Made by a program: the position numbers and the translations under genes. Under the pieces are notes generated by a model that was given only the letters and a program-made list of their open reading frames with translations, was not told where the DNA came from and ran no database searches. A stretch of DNA of 64,000 bases, taken from the NCBI GenBank assembly GCA_033964015.1, contig CM066918.1, forward strand, positions 29,364,595 through 29,428,594. Reading direction: 5' to 3'. This DNA comes from Scolanthus callimorphus (lineage: Eukaryota > Cnidaria > Anthozoa > Actiniaria > Edwardsiidae). Shown here piece after piece: positions 24,001-33,821 of the stretch (its first letter is position 1; every line of letters begins with the position of its first letter).

Positions 24001-27000
24001 CAAGCTTCACCAGAAAGTGAGCGGAGGTTCCTACAAGACCAGGAGGCCACACACAGTGGAGTGCTTTTTCAAAAGAGGCCCCTGGGTGTGTTCTCCAAGA
24101 GATATTGTAAACTGATCGACGATCAGTTCTACTGTTACAGGTATTGTACCAAGTTCTACGAACTGGTCATCAATTTGGTTGCCACTTTGTAGATTAACAA
24201 AGGGATGCACAGCTGATGACTGCAATAAGATAACAGCAGTTATGTAGCAGCTGCTATTTTAGTGCTTCGAAAGAGAGCCCCCTCCCCTTGATTATTCCAA
24301 AAGACCAGCATTTTAGTTTCACTTGAGACCCACTTGTCAAAGATTCAAGGTGTTCGGAGCTCTTACACGTTTCGTTGCACCCCACATTCCAAATTAAAGG
24401 TGTTTTCCCCACCGAAAAAGCTACAACCAGTTAGTAAGTCTATTTTTATTATTAAAAAGCGGCAATTTTTACCCTTTTCTAGACACCCGGAGGATGAGAA
24501 AGCAAGCCTGAGGTTATCCCTCCTCGGTTATGACGTCACCTTGACTGACAGCAAAGAGTCCAAACGCGCGTACGCATTCAAGATCAGCAAACCCAACTCT
24601 GATTCGTTTTTCTTCTCCACGGATTCCCGCGTGTCGGTTGAGCGCTGGATCGAAGTGCTATCGCTAGCGACGACAGGAAGACAGGACATAATAGCGCCAT
24701 ATCCACCGTATTTCAGATCTCCTGATTCGGCAGATGAACTGGAGAAAATAGATAAAAGGAAGTCTTTGGACTCGTTGAGTTTGAGCGAGGTAAGTAGCTT
24801 AGATTGCTCCCTGGCTCAGGGCAGGAAATTAGCTTTTTGATGAGTCGCTGCCTAAGACTATCACACTTGTCGCAAAACCATCATCTTCTTATACTAACTT
24901 AGTGTTGTATGGGCCCTGCAAAGTTGTGGTCCGGAGGCACGAACACCACGTTATTATGGAGCAAACTAACCTTAGTGTCAGGCCGTTTTTCGTTTCCCTC
25001 CAGAAAAATAAAATTCCCGCCTGATACTCAGGCTAGAGACAAGCGAGACGCTGCCACGACGTTTTGAATTAGCACGTGCCAAAACGCAAGTGTCCATCCG
25101 CCTGTTCGAGCCTGTTGAGAAGCTTGGATTTAGGATACTTAGCATTCTTAGAAAAAAGATAATTGAACAAATTAAATCCATGCAGGAGATCATTCATCTA
25201 AAACCGCAAACTTGTTCTCGCAAATTAAAACAAATAATTATCTCGCATAGTAAAACTCCCGCAACGTGCTCAAAAATAATTGTTGTTATTATTGTAATTG
25301 ATATTGCCCATTTGCTAATTTAAGGAATCTGTTGGAATGTTCGATTGAATTCTGTAAATCTGTCTCAAACTTTGTTTGTAGGTTAATTCAGATGGTTTTA
25401 ACCATTAAGGTCTCTATTGCAGCTTCTACTTACACATAAACCCTTTGTCTGCCTATCAGAGCTATCTATCAGTTGAGAGCGGTGATACACAGGACGAATA
25501 TGACGACTCGTTCCAGTCCTCCAGTCCAACTAAAAGCATCTCGTCCATGAATACACAGGAAGACCCTTATGACGACATCGGTAGTTTTGCAGCAGATGAA
25601 CGGGAAGACAGTGATGCAAGGTAACACAAACTGGTTTATATCCTTCTCTGCTTATTAAAAGAAATTTGGTCGCGCCAAATTAATGCTGTTGACAGCTTAT
25701 TTTGAGAAGTGCATTTTTTATTTCAAATCCTATAGACTGCCACTTGGCAACTGGGTTGAATCATTCTCGTACCCAGATCTCCCCGGCTCGTCAACTCGCA
25801 GGAGAGGCTGTAGTGACAGCCACTGACGCATGCGCGGGAGTTGAGAGAAATCAGCCTAGTTCCTGGCGTTCTGGGCGGGCTTCCTGTGGTAGAAGCGCGA
25901 CGTCACAGAAACGTGACGTTACAGGAAAAGCCCTTGAGCCCGCGCACATTCATTCAGCGGTTTACCTTCTCACTGCATACGAGGAACGCCTGGGACCAGT
26001 GTGGAGGGAAATAATTTTCTGCGCATGCCCACACGTTTAAAATCGGCCAATCAGCGAAGGCTCTCAAATGGCTGTCACCAGAGCCTCACCCCGGAGGTGA
26101 CGGTGAATGAGGTTGCAATGTTTGCTCGCCAAACACTAATTGTAGTCACCATTCGCGACCATATGATCGCAGTGTCGGGCCCTGGAATGCAATGTTTTCT
26201 TGACGAGGAAACAGAGTGATTTTCCAAAGTGTTTGATGAAAATGAGGTTAACCAACATCTAAAGACACATTTTTATGTATAGGGAGTTGGATTCCGAGTC
26301 ACAGCGCAGAAGAAGAGGGCGGAGATCCCCAAGATCCGCTTCCAGATCTCCGAGATCACCCAAACTACGACAACAGCGCCAGAGAGACAGGATACTCAAG
26401 AGAAGAAACGAAAAAATCTCCGTCAAAGATTCTGGGACAGGTAGAGAAACATACGTGACACGAATACAAGTACATTAAAAAAAAAATTATTGTGCTTTGA
26501 TCAAGGAGGTTTTATGTACTTTGTTGAACCATAACATTATTTGCATTATTCTTCTGCCAGCTTCAAATTGTCCCCTGCCAATTTTTTTCAATATTTATGA
26601 AAAAAGTACGTTTCATCGTTGGTCTTTCTGTGGTTTTTGCGCGACTTTCTGTATATTTCTCAATCTCGTTCCCAGACCCTCTCGCTCATGCTGACTGTCT
26701 GAGGCTCTGGACGCAGGCAAAACCGGAAGTCCTAGAATCTAGGACATCCGGTCTTCCATAAATGGTGACCGTGGCTTTCGGGAATATCGGCCAATCAGAA
26801 TCGGCCTACGATTGTCTGCCGCCAGAGCCTATTACAAACAACAAACAACGGCGTAGGCTCTGGGAACGAGTTTGTGTATTTCTCAGAATATCATGGTTGT
26901 TTTATTAAAGAAACAGGAACTTTTAGTACCGACTACACGCTGGGTAGGTCGTAGCATTGATTTACATTTAAAAGAACCCGACCCTCCGGCCATGCATTTA

Positions 27001-30000
27001 CTTTTCGTCTTTTTCTCCAGAATCCCCAACGACAATGAGCCCACCTCATAGTGTGTTTGTAAGCGATTCTGGTCCTGAGAACAAGCCAGGAACAACGGAA
27101 GAAGAAGTAGCTATGGTCGCGCCAGAAACCAAGGTACTACCAGCGAATTACTAAAAATGTCTTTTAAATGCATTTCCTTCCCCCGTGATCAGAACTATGT
27201 CCCAGGGGAGAAGAGGCTGAATCGCGTTTAGCCCAGTTTCGCGCAGTGAAATAATCGCGTCGACAGTCAAAATTTTCTCATTCGACCGAGTGCACGAGTG
27301 TATGTGCAGAACTGACAAAAGTATCCACCCAAAGGAATCATCACATGATCTGAATTGGGTGGCAACAAGATGTAAACACCGTTAGCCGATTTGGTCTATT
27401 GGCCAGATTTTAGATCACAAATGTATGTCTAACAAAGCGGCTGTGTTTTGCAATTGTGAATTACCACATTCAAACTTGCACGTGTAGATAGCTTGCGATG
27501 TCTTAATGTATCAAATGAATTCTGAGCAAAATTATTGAAGGCAGAGCACAGACGTCTCCAGAAGCACCGACGATTGTACACTGGCTACATTGTGGTGCCT
27601 ACAAAAATAACATTTGATAAATCCTTGCAAATGTAGACGTGTATAGTTTGAAGATTATGCTATTCGGTTTATTTTTCAGGATGCGGCCTCTTCCACCAGA
27701 AAGGAAAAGAAAGGCTTGGCGGACGCGCTAAAACTAAAGCAGTCGCGGTTCTTACGAGCGCACACCCTCAGCAGCATAGTCTCGGGTAACATCGGACACG
27801 AGGCGACCAAGAGCAAACCAGCTCCGCCTAGAAAGCGCAGCATCCCCTCCTACACGCATCTGCTACCCCTCTTCGACAAGGAAGGGCGCTTCAGTGGGGT
27901 TCTTACTGAAGTCAGGGCTTCCAAGTACAGTACGACGCAGTTACGGCGATGGTGTGTGGTAAAGAACGGCGCGCTTCAGCTTTACAACAAGCAGGGTGAT
28001 ACCACCTCGGTTGCCAAGTACAATCTTGTAGAGATGTGGCTTACGCATGAGAGCGATGAAGCTAGAAATAAATACTCCTTTACTCTTCACGGTATGGAGG
28101 ACAAAACGGTCAAGTTCCAGGTCACTTCGAAAGAGGACTTCGATAAATGGATGAGCGTTTTGAAAGTTTTTACAGAGATCAGGGTGGAAAGACCTATAGA
28201 GATTACGACTCATGAAGAAACTCAAACACAACCGACACTAACTAAGAGTTTAGCTAGAACTAAACCCGATGATACCCAGGGGGAATCCTCTGGAAAGAGG
28301 TCCTCTATTCGCCTTAAATTCCCACAGCGCATGAATGTTATTGAAATGTTCAAGAAATCAAACACATCTTACGATTTCGAAAACCCGAACACCGAGGACA
28401 TAATCCCAAGTAATGAACTTAAATGCGTGAATTACTCTGGAGGGTATCTCACCGAGATATGTATCTCTGATGAGGACAACTACACTTGGAAACAGCCGCG
28501 CTGGGTCAGCGTCAAGGAGTCAGAGCTACTTGTGTTCACTGATAGTTCCACAGGAGACCCGGTCAAGCGTATGGTATTATATAATGTAAATGTTGATGAT
28601 ACTAGCGAGCCTGAGAGAGGGATCTACAGGTTTAAGGTCCATCGAGGTAACGAAGTTGCAGTGTTCCTCGCGCATGATAAAAATGATTTAGAGAACTGGC
28701 TTAAGCTGTTAAGGTCTGCAAGAGATATGTATGGTAGGGAAACTAAGGAAGTGGACGCTAAGTGCAGGATTCCATCACCTAAAAACGTATTTGGACATAA
28801 CAGGACAAAAAGCGAGACGCTTCCACCAGTAGTGGACCTGCGTTCGTCCACCAATTCTTCGTTGTCCGCGCCGGAGAAGCGCAAATCTTTTGGGAGCACG
28901 TCCATGTCTACGGATTCTGAAGGCTGTACGGATGTGCTCATGAATGGACACTTGCAGGAAGTATTACGAGGGAACGAAAAGTCGCCAAGAGGCAGCCGCG
29001 GCGAGGTCAACATAGCAGCTGTTGATTGTTGGTGCGTTGTTACCAGCGAGAAAATATTTATTTACGATTCCGAGGATGCAAGGACGCCTAAAAAGGACTG
29101 GGTTTTGGCGGACGTGAAGGTTAAGGAGGAGCACAAGGAGGTTATTAAAGGAATGTACGGGTTTCGAGTCAAGTATTTCGATGAGGAGGTACTCCTTCAG
29201 AACGCCAACAGGGACGTTATTACGCAGTGGTTGAGCGTGTTACTGCGTTACTGCGCGCCTATTGAAAACCAGCAGTCGCCAGTAGTGGAGAGATTAAAAT
29301 CTGCTGTGAGGTTTCCTCATAAATCGCATAGTGACAGTAACTTAAAAAATGCCACCGCGGAACAAGAGAGCAAAGTAAAGCGAACTCTTAGCGAAGGCCG
29401 CGCGAGCGGGAGGCGGCTCCTGCGAAAAATCTCCGAGGATAATATCCTGCGTAAGTACTCTCGCCCGGATCTTTTCAAAAGCGCATCATGGAAAGGAAGT
29501 CTGGAGAAACTGAACGTAAAAATGCGTGATAAGTCGACTCTAAGTAGCTACGCGCGCGACCCAGATAGGAGGTTCTCGTGCGGGAGTTTATTTGATAGTG
29601 ATGGGAAGTACTCAGGCTTTCTTGTGGAGCAAACTGTTACTGCTTTGTGTCGTAGCCAAGTACGTCGCTGGTGCGTGGTACACGATGAGTTTTTGTACGT
29701 CTACGATCAGCCGCGCGTGGACAAGGCACGCAGGGTGATCCCTATGATTAATGTGAAACTAACGAACGAGAGCAGATTCGACGAAGACGTGTTCGTGTTC
29801 CGATTGGAGTACGAAGACCAGTCGGTAGTGTTTCGGGTGGCGAGTCGGACGGATCTTGAAAAGTGGATTACGGCCATCACGGTGAAGATAGAAGTGCTTA
29901 AGGCGCGTGCGCGGAGACAAGCCAGGAGGAACGTCGTCATTGCTGAAGAAGTTGAAGTCATTTTACCAGGTATGTGTGAACGCTTTACCCTGACCGTAGC

Positions 30001-32212
30001 CAAACCTCTGAATCAGACCATCGTTCTTTAACCGACCAATCACCTTTCGCAAACAAGTGAAATAGAAGGCGCCCATCTTTCTATAGCGACCACCCTTAGG
30101 AACCAAGCAGATTTTTGACAATCTAAAACAGTATTCATTTTGACAACCTCAAAGAGAAGTGGGAAAAAAATGGAAAGTCCCCCAACCCAAGCATGTTTCT
30201 TTTGAGACTCGCAATGCAATATTTCCGTAGTAATGGTTTCCTGACTATAATTGTGACCGTGTTTTTGCGTTTTAGACTCGCCGCGTTCATCTCCAATACC
30301 AAGTGGCATCCCCTCATCCTTCTCTGCTGACAACCTCACGTCTATACACCCCCCATACGTGGAGTCTACAGAGGCTCAAGAAGGCGCGACGGCAACTGTG
30401 CAACTCCAAGAACCAGAAGTCGAGAAGACGTTTGAGGCTCGGGATGAAACTGAGAGTGGTGTCGCCAAAGAAGTTGGCAACGTAGACGCCGCAGCGTCTC
30501 CCAGCAGCCCACATCTACTCATAGTCGAAAACCTAAAGCGCATTAGCCTCCAAGACGTCACTATAGAGACGCCGCAAGACGCCATCGATCAGGATACCTG
30601 TGGTGACATCATTGGGAAACGATTTGACGTTGTTGAGCTTGGGAGGATAAAGTCGCCTTCGGGTGAGGCAGAGGGGGGAGAACCCGATGAGGAAGAGAGG
30701 ACACCCCACGCTAGTGCGAGTGAAGGAGAGTGCGTCCCGAGTCCAAGTGCAAGCATCAGCACTAATGAGCCTATCTACGAGAACCTCCCCAGACCTTCGG
30801 GCCTCGATTCTCCTCAAAGCGCTAACACCCTGTCGGGCCTGGTCATACAGTCAGAACATTTAGGTGACTGCCGACAGCACTCGCACTTTGAACCTCTGTT
30901 TGTGGACTTGCCTCCCAAGCGCGGCTCAAAGCATGATTTAGAACCTGTCTATGAAAACGTCCGCTTTATTTCGCCTGATCCTTCTCTCCTTGAAAAACAG
31001 GATTCCTCTTTCCACAACCGCGCACAAGACCTCGATGAGCTTTTCGGGCTTAAAGCGCCTTCCGAGTCCAACACGCCCAGCCCGACGTCAGTCACGAAGG
31101 ACTTCGAACGGTTCTCGCTGCAGGATCGGTACAGCTTCGCCAGCGATTATTCGGGAATCGTTGGCGAGAATCTCCTTGACGAGGTGGGGAGCTGCAGTAC
31201 TAGTGATAGAAGTCGAAGCGGAACGAGTTCGAGCCGAGGCAGCACCGGAGGCAGTACCGGAGAATTCCGAGCGATGAATCCTTCCTTCGATAGAGATCTT
31301 CTAGGAGATATATTAGGTTTTCCGATCTCTCCAGAAGAGGCTCTGGAGATATCTGATTTCTGCGTTCGGTGTGATGCCGATGCCGACGCCGAAGAGAAAG
31401 AGAAACTGGACGCTTTGTCGGAAGAATTCGATTTGACATCTCCTACGCTTGTGTTATCGGAAGACAATCGCGATGATAGCCCCCTCAAAGCTGACTGCGA
31501 CAAAAAATCGACACCAGTAGAAGCAGCCGATCAAACGTTCGAATCCTTGTGTGAACCACTTGATGAAGTATTTGTGTCCTTAGCTGAAACTCAGGAGAGC
31601 ACTCAACCAACCTCGCTCTCATCGCTGCCTGAAAGTAGCTGCAGCAGTACCCAAGATACGTATTTCGGTTGTTTGACCTCAGAATCTAGCGAAGAGTTCG
31701 TTGATTGTGACCAGGAATTCACTGGAGAGGTAACATTGAAAGAGGCCGACGAAAAACTTCCAAGCCCCACTCCAAACATAGCTCCACCCAGAGAAGAATC
31801 AACGCCGGCTTCGGTGCGAGATCTATCGTTCCAGACGGCGGATTCTGGCTGCTCTGTGGCTTCGTCCGCAGCTGAAGAGCATGTTGATACGTATTTCGGC
31901 AGATCTTGTGAATCAGAACTGGAGCAGAGCTCGGAAGTGGAAGTGGAGTTTCACCCTTCCGCGGTAGATCCACGCATGGACGATGAATCAATATTACTAG
32001 TAGGGCCTGTTGTGTCTAGCGATAATCAACAAGACTCTGTTTCCTTTGCTGAAAGGGGAGATTCCGACTCAAAGGATGTCGATAAAAGTGACGAGTCGCA
32101 TCCGGTGGTGCTGAGTTCTAGCCAGGTTGATATCATACGAGCAGTAACGGAGGCATTCCAGGGAATCGTGGACATAAGAGAGAAACACGGGGCCGAGGAT
32201 ACGAAACTGTAG
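17352..32212 (+). CDS. Multi-PH-domain scaffold protein, AFAP-like, 13 exons, ~2274 aa
   Basis: Exons: 17352-17376, 17666-18063, 20339-20562, 20919-21161, 21290-21560, 22259-22765, 23950-24140, 24483-24789, 25460-25620, 26283-26440, 27021-27133, 27680-29969, 30276-32212 (TAG). Every junction is GT/AG and the phases chain without a break to 6825 nt. The start is the ATG that gives MDRPEKLLA across a phase-1 intron. Six PH domains lie at about 240-332, 592-683, 935-1031, 1118-1215, 1286-1391 and 1508-1603. The N-terminal helix, proline-rich PTLPPRP, the Tyr motifs and the first two PH domains resemble vertebrate AFAP1/AFAP1L1, actin- and Src-associated adaptors with two PH domains. The extra four PH domains and the long acidic Ser-rich tail are unlike them, and I see no AFAP C-terminal coiled coil. 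A role at membrane/actin is inference. PH content is certain; family name is tentative. Confidence 0.85.
18064..20338 (+). other. Intron 2 of the multi-PH gene
   Basis: 2.3 kb, AT-rich. I see no additional exon in the right phase and no clear element. Confidence 0.6.
20339..20562 (+). CDS. Exon 3 of the multi-PH gene
   Basis: Ser-rich, likely disordered, with a candidate phosphotyrosine motif DDTIYERLS (Tyr about 158). Acceptor CATTCACAG, donor G|GTAAGG, phase 0 in and 2 out. Confidence 0.85.
20595..20805. mobile_element. MITE in intron 3, hAT-like ends
   Basis: 17-bp terminal inverted repeats with one mismatch: CAGGGCTAGATCTTAAC (20595-20611) and GTTAAGATCAAGCCCTG (20789-20805). ATCTC flanks both sides, a probable target-site duplication (5 bp visible). 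The CAGGG terminus is usual for hAT elements. The interior is made of CTAGCCAA-type words. Confidence 0.7.
20919..21560 (+). CDS. Exons 4-5 of the multi-PH gene: PH domain 1
   Basis: Exons 20919-21161 and 21290-21560. The PH fold runs from VIQGYLRDV through the signature QRRWCIIRDEKLYIF to the C-terminal helix DLSPWMSAVM with the invariant Trp (about 321). Exon 5 ends in a strong donor (CCA|GTAAGT). The gap between the exons is a 128-bp intron that splits the PH beta-strands. Confidence 0.88.
22007..22212. mobile_element. MITE in intron 5
   Basis: Imperfect ~38-bp inverted ends: TTACATGACAGAAAGTTTTG from 22007, and the right arm ending AAAAAATCCCTGTCATGTAA at 22212. Non-coding interior. No target-site duplication identified. 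Confidence 0.65.
22259..22765 (+). CDS. Exon 6 of the multi-PH gene: disordered linker with Tyr and Pro motifs
   Basis: Acceptor TTGTCCAG, donor AAG|GTAAGT, phase 0 at both ends. Encodes 169 residues rich in Ser, Asp and Glu, with DGYDAPLPPLP (Tyr about 414), an SH2/SH3-ligand-like string, and RIYDTVPEE (Tyr about 485). Confidence 0.85.
22816..23174. mobile_element. MITE in intron 6 with ~55-bp inverted ends
   Basis: Left arm (22816-22873) and right arm (23120-23174) are reverse complements with a few mismatches and indels. Both contain ACCGGACCGGT/ACCGGTCCGGT and TTCTGGTACGGTA/TACCGTACCAGAA. AT-rich interior; no coding. Confidence 0.75.
23451..23761. mobile_element. MITE in intron 6 with TTA target-site duplication
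   Basis: GGCACCGTCCACACTACG begins at 23451; the reverse complement, with one mismatch, ends at 23761 (CGTAGTGTCGACGGTGCC). TTA flanks both ends (23448-23450 and 23762-23764). A 3-bp TWA duplication is the hallmark of PIF/Harbinger-type transposition. GCCGGC and CGTTTTC words repeat inside. Confidence 0.78.
23950..24789 (+). CDS. Exons 7-8 of the multi-PH gene: PH domain 2
   Basis: Exons 23950-24140 and 24483-24789. A basic patch RMKRRRRQ (567-574) precedes the PH domain, which opens HSGVLFQKR, has FSKRYCKLIDDQFYCY, and ends SVERWIEVLS with the invariant Trp (about 675). Exon 8 then runs into a Ser-rich segment. Donor GAG|GTAAGT. Confidence 0.87.
25460..27133 (+). CDS. Exons 9-11 of the multi-PH gene: linker between PH2 and PH3
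   Basis: Exons 25460-25620, 26283-26440 and 27021-27133. Exon 9 is acidic and contains DPYDDIGS. Exon 10 is strongly basic and Arg/Ser-rich (RRGRRSPRSASRSPRSPK). Exon 11 is acidic again. The introns between them carry two related MITEs (25763-26107 and 26664-26870). Confidence 0.8.
25763..26107. mobile_element. MITE in intron 9, same family as the 15582-16275 outer element
   Basis: Starts ATTCTCGTACCCAGATCTCC and contains CGGCCAATCAGCGAAGG and CTCAAATGG, shared with 16190-16225. It has a CATGCGCG block near its left third, also present in the nested copy. Right end approximate. Confidence 0.6.
26664..26870. mobile_element. MITE in intron 10
   Basis: Ends are TCTCGTTCCCAGACCCT and AGGCTCTGGGAACGAG in inverted orientation. 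The interior contains a CCGGAAGTCC..GGACATCCGG foldback and CGGCCAATCAGAATCGGCC. An inverted partial copy lies at 32292-32384. Confidence 0.72.
27680..29969 (+). CDS. Exon 12 of the multi-PH gene: PH domains 3-6 in one exon
   Basis: A single uninterrupted 2290-nt coding exon (acceptor TTTTTCAG|GAT, donor CCAG|GTATGT). It holds four PH domains: GRFSGVLTEV...LRRWCVV...FDKWMSVL; SGGYLTEI...PRWVSV...LENWLKLL; NGHLQEVL...CWCVV...ITQWLSVL; KYSGFLVEQ...VRRWCVV...LEKWITAI. Linkers are basic and Ser-rich. The RRWC signature is shared with PH1, suggesting the domains arose by internal duplication. Confidence 0.93.
30276..32212 (+). CDS. Exon 13 of the multi-PH gene: acidic disordered C-terminal tail
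   Basis: Acceptor GCGTTTTAG; stop TAG at 32210-32212. About 645 residues rich in Ser, Glu and Asp with no fold I recognise. Two near-identical docking motifs, EPIYENLP (Tyr about 1797) and EPVYENVR (Tyr about 1855), match the pYxN consensus of Grb2-type SH2 domains. The last 40 residues (SQVDIIRAVTEAFQGIVDI) form a probable amphipathic helix. Confidence 0.92.
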
Positions 32213-32291
32213 GGGAAAGGTTTAACAGGCCAGGTGATTTGTAAGGTATAGTCAGGTTGTGTGTAGGAATTTTCTATACGGCAATTTGCAA

Positions 32292-32384
32292 TCTCGTTCT
32301 CAGAGCATACACCGTTGTTTGTTGTTTGTCGTAGGCTCTGGCGGCAGACAATCGTAGGCCGATTCTGATTGGTCGACATTCCCG
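32292..32384. mobile_element. Inverted partial copy of the 26664-26870 MITE
   Basis: TCTCGTTCTCAGAGC, then TTGTTTGTTGTTTGTCGTAG and GGCGGCAGACAATCGTAGG, are the reverse complement of the right half of the intron-10 element. Confidence 0.68.
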
Positions 32385-32450
32385 CTCGCCATTTTTAAAT
32401 TCGAAACACCGGACAAATATCTCAGAGCCAAATCGCCGGCCGTTCACACC

Positions 32451-32564
32451 GCGCGGCATGACGTTGCCAAACGCCACAAATCGCACCTCAAATTGCAGCT
32501 GGAATCGCGCCGTGTGAACGGGCCGCGCGGCATGACGTTGCACAACAATCGCACCTCAAATTGC
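32451..32564. repeat. Direct repeat pair
   Basis: GCGCGGCATGACGTTGC starts both 32451-32496 and 32525-32564, and both end CGCACCTCAAATTGC; the first copy has 6 extra bases. GTTCACAC and GTGTGAAC words flank the first copy, so these may be the remains of MITE ends. Confidence 0.6.
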
Positions 32565-33106
32565 CTTAAGGGGTGGTTTTCATCGGCATTTCAAAGGTGT
32601 TGGTGTTTGTAGAACAAGGTTCAGGGATATAAATTTTATTCACCTCTACATTCCTCTAGTTAACCGCGTAGCTGCAGAGGTTTGCTTTTGCGACGAAACA
32701 ATGAAGAGGTAGAAAGTTGTGTAGTGTAGTGTTATTTTGAAACTACATTTTTAGAGCTTGACGCATTTTCGCACGATAACCGGAGACAAGAACAAAGAAA
32801 TTTATTAGCCTAATGAAAAATTGAGCACTAATATGTTATTTATTTCTCGAAACGATTCGAGAAGTACAGTTTTTAAAACCAGACTGCCGTTCCCGTTATC
32901 ATTTTCAATCTTGCACAGATAAATCAAGTAATTACGTTCTCGGCAGTTTTAAGTATAAATCAAACACGAGACAGCGTGTTTCATCAGGATTTTCAAACAC
33001 CGACTGATTTTTGGCTTCTGTCCAGAGTGTTTGATATAGCTTCTCAAACGAATCATTTAAAGTCGTGAGAAAGGAGATAGAAAATCTCCAAAATCTATGC
33101 AAATTA

Positions 33107-33237
33107 AGGCTGGTTTCCATATAGTCGTATCTGTCGTATCTGTCTCATCAGTCAACCGTGAAACAAAAGAATAATTCCGATTTCCATTGTTTCACGGTCG
33201 ACTGATGAGACAGATACGACTATATGAAAACCAGCCT
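33107..33237. mobile_element. 131-bp foldback MITE with TTA target-site duplication
   Basis: AGGCTGGTTTCCATATAGTC (33107) pairs with GACTATATGAAAACCAGCCT (to 33237). The stem continues through GTATCTGTC, TGATGAGACAG and CCGTGAAAC. Left arm has an extra 9-bp GTATCTGTC duplication. TTA flanks both ends (33104-33106, 33238-33240), as in Harbinger-type elements. Confidence 0.8.
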
Positions 33238-33546
33238 TTAAGGACACGCATCCGAACCTCCTTCAAGCTTGTTTTTTTTTATGAATGAGTTGGAGAAATC
33301 TTGTGCACGGATCCTCCCCCAGTTTCATGGGTTTCACGCCCTGACACTCGATTCATGGGTAATCATGGTCCTTGTTTTAATGGGCTTTTTCATGCTGCCA
33401 TTGACGATATAAGCTCGCTATTTCGTGGTTGCTGTAATGGTCGCGGTGATAAACCCAATAGGCCTCCGTTTCATGGAGGTTTCATGGGTTTATCATCAAT
33501 GTCCACGAATCTCCATTGCTGTTCATTACTTTTAATGCATTATGTC

Positions 33547-33821
33547 CAGGGTTCGTACGCGCCCTGGAATTTCCTGGATTTTCATTTCCTTCCTGGAAAG
33601 TCCTTGAAAGTCCTGGAATTTTAAGGAAAATCCTTGAAAACTCCTGGAAAAATGTTTCAACTCAAATGTGGTTGCATCAGTTTCGTGAATCTGAATTATG
33701 ACATCCTCCAGACTTATCTTTTTTTTTTTTTGGGGGGGGGGGGCACTCCTGGAAAAACAACTGAAGACTTCCTGGGAAATTCTGGATTTTTGTCATTCAG
33801 AAAGCGTACGTACGAACCCTG
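33547..33821. mobile_element. TIR element with internal TCCTGGAA repeats
   Basis: Perfect 13-bp inverted ends, CAGGGTTCGTACG (33547-33559) and CGTACGAACCCTG (33809-33821). Inside, TCCTGGAA or TCCTTGAAA recurs at least seven times. A T-run followed by a G-run (33719-33742) may be assembly-sensitive. No target-site duplication found. Confidence 0.7.

Larger units (their letters stand above)
32213..33106. other. 3' flank of the multi-PH gene
   Basis: Presumed 3' UTR start followed by two short repeats (annotated separately). No other gene. A clear polyadenylation signal close to the stop is not visible; AATAAA occurs only farther downstream (34362, 34543, 34565). Confidence 0.4.

Noticed and set aside
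30303..30863. Alternative-frame open frames within the last exon of the multi-PH gene
   Set aside because: The phase-consistent frame is open for 645 codons; the others are shadows.
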